From an uncultured Clostridia bacterium (lineage in GTDB: Bacteria; Bacillota; Clostridia; Oscillospirales; Acutalibacteraceae): 21,127 nucleotides of DNA. The DNA is taken from contig CALFTO010000110.1 of assembly GCA_937916195.1 (NCBI GenBank), positions 1 to 21,127 of the forward strand, written 5' to 3'. Below, one piece after another: positions 1-7,099 of this stretch (positions are counted from its first letter, which is position 1; each line of letters starts with the position of its first letter). The notes under the pieces were generated by a model. It was given only the letters and a program-made list of their open reading frames with translations, was not told the DNA's origin and did not search any database. The translations under genes were made by a program, and so were the position numbers.

Positions 1-475
1 GTCTGATGTTTGCCTCTTTGCAGATTTCAATGAATTCTTCAACAAGAATAATGCCTGCGTCGGGATAATCTTTAATATTTGCACCGTTTGTATATTTGAT
101 TTTTGAAAGTGTATCAGCAAAGGACATCTTTTTAACGTCGCCCTTTTCCTTTGCCATTGACTGAAGCATATGGTCGTGAATAATTACCCACTTGCCGTCG
201 GTTGTGCAATGAACATCACATTCAAGAGCATAGTAGTTGTATTTTGCCGCCTGCTTAAATGCTTCAAGTGAATTTTCCGGCGCTACTGAAGAAAGTCCTC
301 TGTGAGCAGTAAGGTGAACACCCTCTGTATTACCCTCTGCAGCCTCTGAAAATTTGATTGTGTCTTTCGCCACCTTTGCACCATAGCGAATATCAGTGTA
401 AGCCTTTCTTGCACCTAAAGCCAACAATGTTGTGGGAATAGCGAAACCTAAAAACTTTTTTGTACCCTTTTTCAT
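1..475 (-). CDS. Glycerophosphodiester phosphodiesterase, membrane-anchored (3' end outside window)
   Basis: The first 158 codons are present; the C-terminus lies beyond base 1. GDPD enzymes hydrolyse glycerophosphodiesters to glycerol-3-phosphate plus an alcohol. The catalytic framework of the family is visible: HRG at residues 58-60, the metal-binding E85/D87 pair and HD at 100-101, with a PENS motif after HRG. Residues 7-22 are hydrophobic after a Lys-rich start, which suggests an N-terminal membrane anchor with the domain outside. The ATG at 475-473 is preceded by GAGG about 8 nt upstream, and a sigma-A-like promoter lies behind it. The family assignment is firm; the exact substrate is not determinable. 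Confidence 0.9.
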   Translation of the reverse strand, partial: MKKGTKKFLGFAIPTTLLALGARKAYTDIRYGAKVAKDTIKFSEAAEGNTEGVHLTAHRGLSSVAPENSLEAFKQAAKYNYYALECDVHCTTDGKWVIIHDHMLQSMAKEKGDVKKMSFADTLSKIKYTNGANIKDYPDAGIILVEEFIEICKEANIR

Positions 476-511
476 TTACATCGCCTCATTTAAAAAATAT
501 AAATGCACATA

Positions 512-557
512 ATTATACAATTATAGTAATTATACAACAATTAGCAAGAAAAGTAAA
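512..557 (-). promoter_or_regulatory. Two overlapping sigma-A-like promoters of the GDPD gene
   Basis: On the minus strand TTGTTG (540-535) and TATAAT (517-512) are 17 nt apart. A second pair, TTTACT (557-552) and TATAAT (534-529), also has a 17-nt spacer. Both -10 boxes are perfect. Either would give a leader of roughly 30-50 nt before the ATG at 475. Confidence 0.5.
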
Positions 558-596
558 CTGTATATTTGATATTTTTTAATTATCTTACAGGTAAGT

Positions 597-623
597 GTCA
601 TTCTGAATAATGTGAAGAATCTC
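597..623. repeat. Degenerate copy of a dispersed GTCATTCTGA...GAAGAATCTC repeat
   Basis: The 27-nt stretch starts GTCATTCTGA and ends GAAGAATCTC. From memory this matches the ends of a dispersed intergenic repeat seen in many bacterial genomes, usually with GCGAAGC-like sequence in the middle. It lies directly against the terminator that starts at 624. The repeat identity rests on recall and was not searched. Confidence 0.4.
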
Positions 624-664
624 AAAAAAGAGCCTTGAGAACTACTATCCTCAAGGCTCTTTTT
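624..664 (-). terminator. Intrinsic terminator of the MBOAT-SGNH-sigma-antisigma operon
   Basis: GAGCCTTGAG (630-639) pairs perfectly with CTCAAGGCTC (650-659) around a 10-nt loop. It is flanked by A624-629 and T660-664, so it can end transcription in either direction. It touches the stop codon of the anti-sigma gene and shields the GDPD gene from read-through. Confidence 0.88.
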
Positions 665-1548
665 CAATTCAGATATTCACTCTTTATAATATCTTTAAGT
701 ATTTCCTTATCTATTACGAACTCAGGTGTTCCCATTGAGCCGGGAGCAACCTCGTATTTATCAAAAACAATTACAAGATCACCATTTTCGTTCCAATAGA
801 AATTATGCTCATAGCCAACCGATGCAAAATCTTCGCCGATATCGCTTTCTTCTATCCAATAGGATTTATTCTCATCTGCAGCCATTATTTCTACCATTTG
901 TCTTTTTATTTCAGCAGTAATAATTTCGCCTGCATCTTCTCTTCTGTATAGGTCACCAAGGTTCACAATTTTGCCATTCTGCTTATCAATATGATAAAAC
1001 TCATAATAGTTATTACTGCTTGCTGCAGTCTCACTAACCGAGATTTTTAATGTGAACCACTTTTCAGTATTTGTTATGATTTCATAGTCCATATGAATTG
1101 AGCCATAGCTGTTATTACCTGTGATTTCAAGGTCCTTATAGAACTGACTCACAAGTGTATTTGTAAGCTCGGTTATATCTTTATTAATATAATCAGCCGC
1201 CGGACTTTCACCGCCTTCAATTTCAGGAACTTTTACATTAAGCTCATGACGGTCGTCGGAATAAATATAGTTGCGAATAGTAACAACCTTTACAATTTCA
1301 TTGATAACAGGCACCTTTTCCATAGTCTCAGCATATGTTACACTTATATTTGGCAAGAGGAAAATGGTGATAAATATGAAACACGCCGCAGTCATAAGGA
1401 CACGAGCAAAAGGTCGCATATGATATATTTTTTTCTCTTTTTCGGGAAGATTGCTCAAAGCTTTTTCTATACTGTTTTTCACAGATTCAGGAATTTCTGC
1501 TTTTTCCTGAACTGCTTTTTTACGCAGAATTTTATCGAAATCTTTCAT
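664..1548 (-). CDS. RsiV-like membrane anti-sigma factor (DUF3298-type)
   Basis: 294 aa. A cytoplasmic part of about 45 residues should bind the sigma factor. A single membrane helix follows at about 47-66, then an extracytoplasmic domain of about 220 residues. That domain looks like the RsiV family (DUF4163/DUF3298), with the typical 'hidden' pattern of paired beta segments and a C-terminal YEVAPG segment. RsiV proteins hold an ECF sigma inactive and are destroyed by regulated proteolysis; Bacillus RsiV is the lysozyme receptor. The helix is followed by VTYA-ET, a plausible signal-peptidase site, which fits RsiV biology. The ATG overlaps the sigma stop codon by one base (TAATG), so the two are translationally coupled. 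The ligand here is inferred from the family only. Confidence 0.82.
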   Translation of the reverse strand: MKDFDKILRKKAVQEKAEIPESVKNSIEKALSNLPEKEKKIYHMRPFARVLMTAACFIFITIFLLPNISVTYAETMEKVPVINEIVKVVTIRNYIYSDDRHELNVKVPEIEGGESPAADYINKDITELTNTLVSQFYKDLEITGNNSYGSIHMDYEIITNTEKWFTLKISVSETAASSNNYYEFYHIDKQNGKIVNLGDLYRREDAGEIITAEIKRQMVEIMAADENKSYWIEESDIGEDFASVGYEHNFYWNENGDLVIVFDKYEVAPGSMGTPEFVIDKEILKDIIKSEYLN

Positions 1549-2024
1549 TAGTTAAAATCCTCCTTTAAACTTTCTTTCAGCATATTTCTCGCTCGGGATA
1601 ATTGCTTCTTTACGGTCACTGAATTACTATCTGTAATTTGTGCTATTTTTGATATTGAAAGATTTTCGTAGTAAAAGAGTATAACAACGGTTCTGTATGG
1701 TTGTTTTAAACTCTCAACTGCATTGCGAAGGTCAAAACTTGATTCAAAACATTCGTTATCCGGAGTCGGCGGGATTTCATATGTCAGAACTGTTTTTGAG
1801 TTTCTGCGGATAAGCTCTACCGCCGTATTATGAACAATACGCAGTATCCATGTTTTAAATGCCTTGGGATTTTTAATGCTTTCAAGATTTTTATATGCAC
1901 GGTAAACCGATTCACTTAATACCTCAGCGGCATCAGCATCATTTCGCACAATTGAATATGCCAGCGAATACATAGCATTTTCATTTTGCCTTATGCATTC
2001 GCAAAATTCATCCTTTTCTATCAA
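1548..2024 (-). CDS. ECF-type RNA polymerase sigma factor (SigV-like)
   Basis: 158 aa with sigma-70 region 2 at about 15-75 (LAYSIVRN, then a W59 segment KTWILRIVHN) and region 4 at about 100-152 (a helix-turn-helix with LSISKIAQ and VKKQLSRARN). I chose the TTG start at 2024. It has GGGGAGG 7 nt upstream and begins two bases after the stop of the SGNH gene. An ATG at 2078 would add 18 residues encoded inside the neighbouring gene and lacks support. The gene lies directly upstream of a one-base-overlapping RsiV-like anti-sigma gene and downstream of two acylation genes. This suggests that the sigma controls envelope acylation and its own operon. Confidence 0.88.
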   Translation of the reverse strand: MIEKDEFCECIRQNENAMYSLAYSIVRNDADAAEVLSESVYRAYKNLESIKNPKAFKTWILRIVHNTAVELIRRNSKTVLTYEIPPTPDNECFESSFDLRNAVESLKQPYRTVVILFYYENLSISKIAQITDSNSVTVKKQLSRARNMLKESLKEDFN

Positions 2025-2026
2025 AA

Positions 2027-2815
2027 TCAAACCTCCCCGAGAAGTTGAGCAGTTTTTCCACTTATCCATTTTCCCCATTCAGCATAATGTTTTGCATATA
2101 GGTGTGCATCATCGCCGCTTTTATCAGGTGATAGATTGCCGTTACCGTCACCAAAAAGCTCATTAGCATCAAGATAAAAGATATTTTCACCGTTAGCAAG
2201 AAGTGAAATTTCCCTGTTGAATTTATCAATCGCAGGGTTATTCACCACCTTATCTTTATCTGAACGGCTTTTTGTAACAAAAAGATTTGCCTGAATAAAA
2301 ATATATGCATCCGGCTGATTGGATTTTATAAAAGCAATAAGGTCGCCATATTTTGAAACGGTTTTATCAAAATTATAACCGATTTCATTTATGCCTAACA
2401 TAACATATATTTTATCATATTTCTTGTTTTTGAGCAACTGTGTCAAGGTCACCTTGCCCACTGTAGGAACGGAAACAGTTTTATCATGAATGTTATAGAC
2501 ACTCATTCCCACATTTGCAAAGAAGTCTGCACCGTCTATTTGTGAATATTCCGAAAGCCCAACCGTTCTTGAATCACCAATAAAAAGAGCGTTGCTCATA
2601 TCTGCATACTGTTCATCATATGAAAGCTGTTTTTCAGTTGATGCTTCAGATGCATTTTCCGTTGATACAGGAACCTGCGTACTGCTTATGGTATTTTCAG
2701 ATGTGCTTTGAGTTTCAGTATCTTTAGCAGGTGTATCCCAAAAAAGTATAAACAAAGCCACAATTGCAATTAAAGCTACAAAGGAAACAAGAGTTATTGT
2801 ATTTGTTTTTTTCAT
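2027..2815 (-). CDS. Membrane-anchored SGNH/GDSL hydrolase, probable O-acyl transfer partner
   Basis: 262 aa. An N-terminal helix (about 8-26) anchors the protein. A Ser/Thr/Glu-rich linker (about 34-66) leads to an extracellular SGNH domain. The nucleophile block is GDSR at 80-83 (Ser82), the block III region is GINE at 141-144, and the Asp/His pair is DDAH at 235-238. Together with the MBOAT gene 13 nt upstream this is the usual two-protein arrangement: the MBOAT protein passes acyl groups across the membrane and the SGNH enzyme transfers them to, or removes them from, a wall polymer (PatA/PatB, AlgI/AlgJ style). The start is ATG 2815, with GTGAGG 8 nt upstream; a longer reading to 2893 runs into the MBOAT gene. 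The acceptor polymer is unknown. Confidence 0.87.
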   Translation of the reverse strand: MKKTNTITLVSFVALIAIVALFILFWDTPAKDTETQSTSENTISSTQVPVSTENASEASTEKQLSYDEQYADMSNALFIGDSRTVGLSEYSQIDGADFFANVGMSVYNIHDKTVSVPTVGKVTLTQLLKNKKYDKIYVMLGINEIGYNFDKTVSKYGDLIAFIKSNQPDAYIFIQANLFVTKSRSDKDKVVNNPAIDKFNREISLLANGENIFYLDANELFGDGNGNLSPDKSGDDAHLYAKHYAEWGKWISGKTAQLLGEV

Positions 2816-2828
2816 TTTTTGAACCTCA

Positions 2829-4223
2829 CTAAAATCTAAAATAAAGGAACGGGTCATCATACCCGCGATACATACAGTAAACACTGGTAACAAACACCGC
2901 GCCCAACAAAAGCCATAATATAACGGGCTTTTTAATCCGTTTTAAAAGCTTGAAGGGTAAGTGTGTTGAAAAAAGTATTCCCACAACAAAGAATGGCCAG
3001 TAAAGTTTAAGGTATTTCAGATAATCGTAACGGAATACCGACCAGACTACACCATCTGAAATCGGGAACAGCCTTGAAAAGAAAATGCCAAGCTGATTTA
3101 TATCATCAATTGCGAATATAGCCCATGTCAGAGGAATCAGTAAAAGCATATACAGATGACTTATTACAGGAACTTTATTGAGAAATCTTCCGATTACAAA
3201 TTTTTCTATAATAATAATTATAAAAAGAGTCATTCCCCAAAGTATAAAATTATATCCTGCACCGTGCCAGATTCCTGTCAACAACCAAACAAGCATAAGA
3301 TTTCTTACGGTCGCGAGCTTACCATCACGATTTCCGCCCAGCGAAATATAAACATACTCCCTGAACCAAGAGCCCAATGTCATATGCCATCTTCTCCAGA
3401 ACTCTGTCATTGAACGGCTGAGGTATGGAAAATCAAAGTTTTTCGGCAAATTAAAGCCCAGCATTTTTCCAAGCCCAATTGCCATTAATGAATAGCCGAA
3501 AAAGTCAAAATAAATCTGTAGCGAAAAAGCAATAATTGACATCCAAGCAAGAGGAGTTGAAATACTTTCAAAGCCGATATTCTGAACATCTGTCCACAGC
3601 TTACCCACAGGATTTGCGAGCAAGACCTTTAACCCCAAACCGAAAATGAATGTGCCGAGGCCTTTTATAGCCTCTTTACCGCTAAGACTTGGTCGATGAA
3701 GCTCATTTTTAACCTGACCGTATGTAACAATGGGGCCTGCAATTAACTGCTCAAACATAGAAATATAAACCGCAAAGTGAAGCAAGCTTTTTTCAGCAGG
3801 AAACTTTCCGCGGTAAATATCAACAATATATGAAATTCCCTGGAAAGTATAAAAGGAAATACCAATCGGCAAAACTACGCTGAACGCAATTTCAAGGTCA
3901 GGAATATAGCTGTTAAGCTCACCAACAATAAAATTTGTGTATTTAAAAGTCACAAGACAAATCAAATGAAAAATAACACCCAGTGCAAGCAAAGGCTTTT
4001 TGTATTTTTGGTGTTTTTCAATTAACAAGCCAACCGTAAAATCCGTAAGAATACTCAATAGAAAAACAATAAAATGTTCAGGATTATGAAGTGTTCCAAC
4101 AAAATAAAAACACAAACTGCCAATTAGTAAAACCACACTTTTCATACGAAGCGGGACAATATAATATCCCGCAAAAAAGATAGGTAAAAATATAAAAATA
4201 AACTGTAAGCTACTGAATACCAT
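2829..4223 (-). CDS. MBOAT-family membrane O-acyltransferase (DltB/AlgI/PatA type)
   Basis: 464 aa and strongly hydrophobic, with about ten or more membrane segments. Family hallmarks are FWRRWHM at 275-281, followed by a WFREYVY segment, and TGIWHGAGYNF at 316-326 carrying the conserved catalytic His320. The C-terminal PFLYFRF is typical of bacterial AlgI-type proteins. The protein should move acyl groups, often acetyl, across the membrane to an extracellular partner, here the adjacent SGNH protein. It is the first gene of a four-gene unit ending in sigma and anti-sigma genes. The start is ATG 4223 (MVFSSLQF, the usual N-terminus); an upstream ATG at 4256 lies inside the predicted ECF -10 box. 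Its SD is weak (GGTGG). The acyl donor and acceptor cannot be read from sequence. Confidence 0.92.
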   Translation of the reverse strand: MVFSSLQFIFIFLPIFFAGYYIVPLRMKSVVLLIGSLCFYFVGTLHNPEHFIVFLLSILTDFTVGLLIEKHQKYKKPLLALGVIFHLICLVTFKYTNFIVGELNSYIPDLEIAFSVVLPIGISFYTFQGISYIVDIYRGKFPAEKSLLHFAVYISMFEQLIAGPIVTYGQVKNELHRPSLSGKEAIKGLGTFIFGLGLKVLLANPVGKLWTDVQNIGFESISTPLAWMSIIAFSLQIYFDFFGYSLMAIGLGKMLGFNLPKNFDFPYLSRSMTEFWRRWHMTLGSWFREYVYISLGGNRDGKLATVRNLMLVWLLTGIWHGAGYNFILWGMTLFIIIIIEKFVIGRFLNKVPVISHLYMLLLIPLTWAIFAIDDINQLGIFFSRLFPISDGVVWSVFRYDYLKYLKLYWPFFVVGILFSTHLPFKLLKRIKKPVILWLLLGAVFVTSVYCMYRGYDDPFLYFRF

Positions 4224-4255
4224 AACCACACCACCGTTTTCGCTTATCTGTAACA

Positions 4256-4284
4256 TAGACGCACAAGTAAAGCAAAAGGTGACA
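4256..4284 (-). promoter_or_regulatory. Candidate ECF-sigma promoter of the acylation/sigma operon
   Basis: Read on the minus strand, TGTCAC (4284-4279), continuing as CTTTT, is followed after 17 nt by CGTCTA (4261-4256). ECF promoters of the SigV/SigW/SigX group have a TGAAAC-like -35 followed by T-rich sequence and a CGTC/CGTA -10. The match is partial in the -35 and good in the -10. The start of transcription would fall about 26 nt before the MBOAT ATG. No convincing sigma-A promoter is seen here. Confidence 0.4.
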
Positions 4285-4330
4285 AATTATCTCAGACATT
4301 TTTTAACATTCGCGGCAGAAAACCCTGCTC

Positions 4331-4359
4331 TTGCCTTTTATGTTTATGTGTGATATAAT
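4331..4359 (+). promoter_or_regulatory. Sigma-A promoter of the M23-kinase-RRE-ABC operon
   Basis: TTGCCT (4331-4336), a 17-nt spacer, then TATAAT (4354-4359) preceded by TGA, giving an extended -10. The M23 gene starts 35 nt further on, with its own SD (GAGG at 4382-4385). Confidence 0.75.
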
Positions 4360-4393
4360 ACTGATATATATGCGTTCAAATGAGGAATGAATT

Positions 4394-6115
4394 ATGTCAG
4401 AAATCATTTACAACCAAATATATTATCTTGGAATACAGACCATTCGCTACGGAAAACGTTTCTTGCGCTGGCTTTTAAGTCTGTTGCTTAAGCCCGTAAA
4501 GGCAATCGGAACACTTATTTTCACAATCATAATTGTTGTGGACAAATTCGCCTTGAAAACCTTCCACGAAATAATGGACGAGTTCCGCGAGCTTGTGGCA
4601 GATGCGAAAAAAGTGTCATTCAAGCTTTCTGCTGAAAACGCAGGGGGTAAAATCGGTGTTTTCAAAAGACTTAGTCATTACATAAGAGTTGCATACCGCA
4701 AATACAAAAAGGCATTTATATATGTCTTCAATATAGCTTTACCCGTTTTGTCTCTTCTGTTTTTGTTTAATGTTATCGGTGCGTGGAGCGATTTAACCTT
4801 TGCCCTTGAAATCAATTACAACGACCAAGTTATCGGTTATGTCCGCAGTGAAGCAGAATACAAAGAAGCAAGGGAGTTAGCCTTTGACCGTCTTGACCTT
4901 TCGGCGTCATCCTCTGCACCATCAAATACCATTGAAGAAACCGAGCTTATCGGCGAGGCAGATTTTAAAATCAAGCCCGTAAAATTAAGCCAACTCAACG
5001 ACGCCGCTGAAGTTTGTGACAAGCTTATAGCAAATTCTGAAAGTAAAATCACTAACGCTTGCGGAATTTACGTTGACAACACATTTATCTGTGCGGTTAA
5101 AAACGAAACTGACGCTTTGAGCGTGCTTGATAATATTCTTGCCGAGCACGAAACCGACGAAGCAAATGCAGTTGTAAGCTTTGTTGAAGATATTGAATAT
5201 GTACAAGGCCTTTACCCCGATAACGAGGGCACAGTAAAAGATGCTTCATATTTGAACGAAAAACTTAACTCTAAAAAGAGCGAAGCAGTTTACTATACCG
5301 TTCAGGCAGGCGACACTGTTTCGGGTATTGCCGATAAGTTTGATATGAAATCTTCAGAGATTTTCAATCTCAACCCCAAGCTTAAAGAAAGTATTCAGAT
5401 TGGCCAGAAAATTCTTATTTCAAGCGAAGTCAATTTCATTCAAGTACAGGTTACAAAGACCGAAACCCGCAAGGTAGAAATTGATTATGACACAATAAAA
5501 GTAAACACAAGCAGTCTTTACAAGGGCGACAAGAAGGTTGTCACAAAGGGTGTAAAGGGGCTTGAAGAAGTAACCGAGCTTGTGACATATATTGACGGTG
5601 TGCGCGTTTCTTCAAAAGAGGTTTCACGCACCACTATCCGCGAAGCAGTTAATGAAAAAATTCAGGTAGGTACAAAAACCCACAGCTATTCTTCGGGTGG
5701 CGGTGGCGGAAGCTACACAGGTGGCAGACTTGGTTGGCCCACAATCGGCGCTTACTCAATTTCTTCACGCTACGGTTACCGCAACTTCGGTGACGGCTGG
5801 CACGGCGGTATTGACATCGTTCGTCCCGGCGGTAGTAGTGGTTGCACTGTTGTTGCTGCAGAATCGGGCACAGTAACCTTTGCAGGCTGGTACGGTTCGG
5901 GCGGTTACACAGTAATTATTAATCACGGCGGCGGACTTACAACAATGTATTGTCATATGCAGCCCGGATTAAAGGTTCGTTCAGGACAACGAGTGTCCCG
6001 CGGACAAGCAATAGGTAAAATCGGTGCAACGGGCTATGTAACAGGTGCTCATCTTCACTTTGAAGTCAAGGTGAACGGTAACAATGTTAACCCTGCACTA
6101 TATCTTGGAGTTTAA
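4394..6115 (+). CDS. Membrane-anchored LysM-G5-M23 peptidoglycan endopeptidase
   Basis: 573 aa. The N-terminal 105 residues are basic and contain one amphipathic/hydrophobic stretch (about 24-50). A clear membrane helix follows at about 107-130. Outside come a region of about 170 residues (131-297), LysM at about 299-343 (YTVQAGDTVSGIA), a G5-like domain at about 350-427, a Ser-Gly linker at 432-440 and a C-terminal M23 metallopeptidase. Zinc and active-site residues are present: H470 and D474 (HGGID), H521, and HLH at 553-555. It should cut peptide cross-links in peptidoglycan. The architecture is that of clostridial SpoIIQ/DipM-like wall hydrolases. It begins an operon: the kinase gene follows after 8 nt. 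Confidence 0.92.
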   Translation: MSEIIYNQIYYLGIQTIRYGKRFLRWLLSLLLKPVKAIGTLIFTIIIVVDKFALKTFHEIMDEFRELVADAKKVSFKLSAENAGGKIGVFKRLSHYIRVAYRKYKKAFIYVFNIALPVLSLLFLFNVIGAWSDLTFALEINYNDQVIGYVRSEAEYKEARELAFDRLDLSASSSAPSNTIEETELIGEADFKIKPVKLSQLNDAAEVCDKLIANSESKITNACGIYVDNTFICAVKNETDALSVLDNILAEHETDEANAVVSFVEDIEYVQGLYPDNEGTVKDASYLNEKLNSKKSEAVYYTVQAGDTVSGIADKFDMKSSEIFNLNPKLKESIQIGQKILISSEVNFIQVQVTKTETRKVEIDYDTIKVNTSSLYKGDKKVVTKGVKGLEEVTELVTYIDGVRVSSKEVSRTTIREAVNEKIQVGTKTHSYSSGGGGGSYTGGRLGWPTIGAYSISSRYGYRNFGDGWHGGIDIVRPGGSSGCTVVAAESGTVTFAGWYGSGGYTVIINHGGGLTTMYCHMQPGLKVRSGQRVSRGQAIGKIGATGYVTGAHLHFEVKVNGNNVNPALYLGV

Positions 6116-6123
6116 TCATTACT

Positions 6124-6843
6124 ATGGAAAAATTTATTATAGCAGGACACAAAACCGAATATAACGTGCGTGGCAATCTTCTTCGTGAACGGTCTGCCCC
6201 TTACAAAGCAGATTTCGATAGCGACGAAGCTGTAATCCGACTTAATATAAAAGAAGAATATATTAAGAAAAAGCAACAAGAAGTGCCCTATCTTTCCTTT
6301 GATGAGCACGAATATATGTGGACTTGTGAAGCTTTCTATTATGAACTTTTGCGTCACAACGGACTTATGTTACATTCTTCTTGCGTAGAAAAAGACGGAT
6401 ATGCTTATCTTTTCTCTGCACGTAGCGGAACAGGAAAATCAACACACACACATCTTTGGCTTGAAAATCTTTCAGGCACACGCATAATCAACGACGACAA
6501 GCCTGCATTGATTTGTGAAAACGGTATCTGGTATGCCTGCGGAACTCCTTTTTCGGGAAAAACCGATGAAAATCTTGATGTGAAAGTTCCCGTAAGAGCT
6601 ATTGTTTTTCTTCACAGAAATAAGACTAATGAAGTAAAAAAATTGCCCTCTTTTCTTGCGGTGGGTAAATTCCTTGAGCAAACCGTCAATCCCGCTGACC
6701 GTTCTCTTGCAGAAAAAATGCTTGAATATACTGACGATATACTTCGCAAAATTCCTGTTTTTTCTTTGGGTTGTAACTTAGACCCAGAAGCAGCAGAAAT
6801 TGCTTATAACGAAATAGAAAGGTTGATTGCAAATGAAAATTAA
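6124..6843 (+). CDS. HPr-kinase-like (HprK C-terminal fold) ATP-binding kinase
   Basis: 239 aa. A clear P-loop, SARSGTGKST, lies at 98-107. LHSS precedes it at 83-86 and INDDKP follows at 122-127, the pattern of the HprK/P catalytic core. The N-terminal HprK regulatory domain is missing, so this is not classical catabolite-control HprK. Short HprK-like kinases of this sort occur beside PqqD-like proteins in lasso peptide clusters (PadK type, which phosphorylate the peptide) and in the poorly understood HPr-rel-A systems. Here an RRE/PqqD gene overlaps its 3' end by 11 nt and an ABC exporter follows. The SD is weak: GGAG lies 13 nt away, in the end of the M23 gene, so expression may depend on coupling. 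The substrate is unknown. Confidence 0.8.
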   Translation: MEKFIIAGHKTEYNVRGNLLRERSAPYKADFDSDEAVIRLNIKEEYIKKKQQEVPYLSFDEHEYMWTCEAFYYELLRHNGLMLHSSCVEKDGYAYLFSARSGTGKSTHTHLWLENLSGTRIINDDKPALICENGIWYACGTPFSGKTDENLDVKVPVRAIVFLHRNKTNEVKKLPSFLAVGKFLEQTVNPADRSLAEKMLEYTDDILRKIPVFSLGCNLDPEAAEIAYNEIERLIANEN

Positions 6844-7099
6844 AGACGGATTTATCTTAAAAGATGTTGCAGGCAGTAAAATTGTCATCGCAACAGGTGA
6901 ACAACGACTTAATTTTAATGGTATTATTACTTTCAACAATGTGGGTGCAGATGTTTTCAGCTTACTTGACGGAACTCACTCAACAGAAGATATTGTTGCC
7001 AACATTTCAGAAAAATACGGCGTTGACCGTGACATTGTAAAAACCGATATTGAAAAGCTTATTGACAAAATGAGAAAGCACAATCTTATTGAAGAATGA
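6833..7099 (+). CDS. PqqD-family RiPP-recognition-element (RRE) protein
   Basis: 88 aa. It has the PqqD fold pattern: short beta strands (about 6-36, ending FNNVGADVFSLLDG), then a winged-helix part, with STEDIVANISEKYGV at 50-64 and a final helix ending KHNLIEE. PqqD-like proteins bind leader peptides and present them to modifying enzymes. The start is ATG 6833, with AGAAAGG 10 nt upstream; a TTG at 6827 is possible but only 4 nt from that SD. The gene overlaps the kinase by 11 nt and the exporter by 4 nt (ATGA), so all three should be made in fixed ratio. No precursor peptide or radical SAM/cyclase partner is visible nearby. Confidence 0.82.
   Translation: MKIKDGFILKDVAGSKIVIATGEQRLNFNGIITFNNVGADVFSLLDGTHSTEDIVANISEKYGVDRDIVKTDIEKLIDKMRKHNLIEE

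Noticed and set aside
4340..4393. Short frame (about 17 codons) before the M23 gene as a RiPP precursor
   Set aside because: It overlaps the -10 box of the promoter, has no SD, and its peptide is hydrophobic without a leader/core pattern. No better precursor candidate was found in 4224-8862.
6124..6843. Classical HPr kinase/phosphorylase for catabolite control
   Set aside because: The protein lacks the N-terminal HprK domain, is only 239 aa, and sits with RRE and exporter genes rather than lgt or ptsH.
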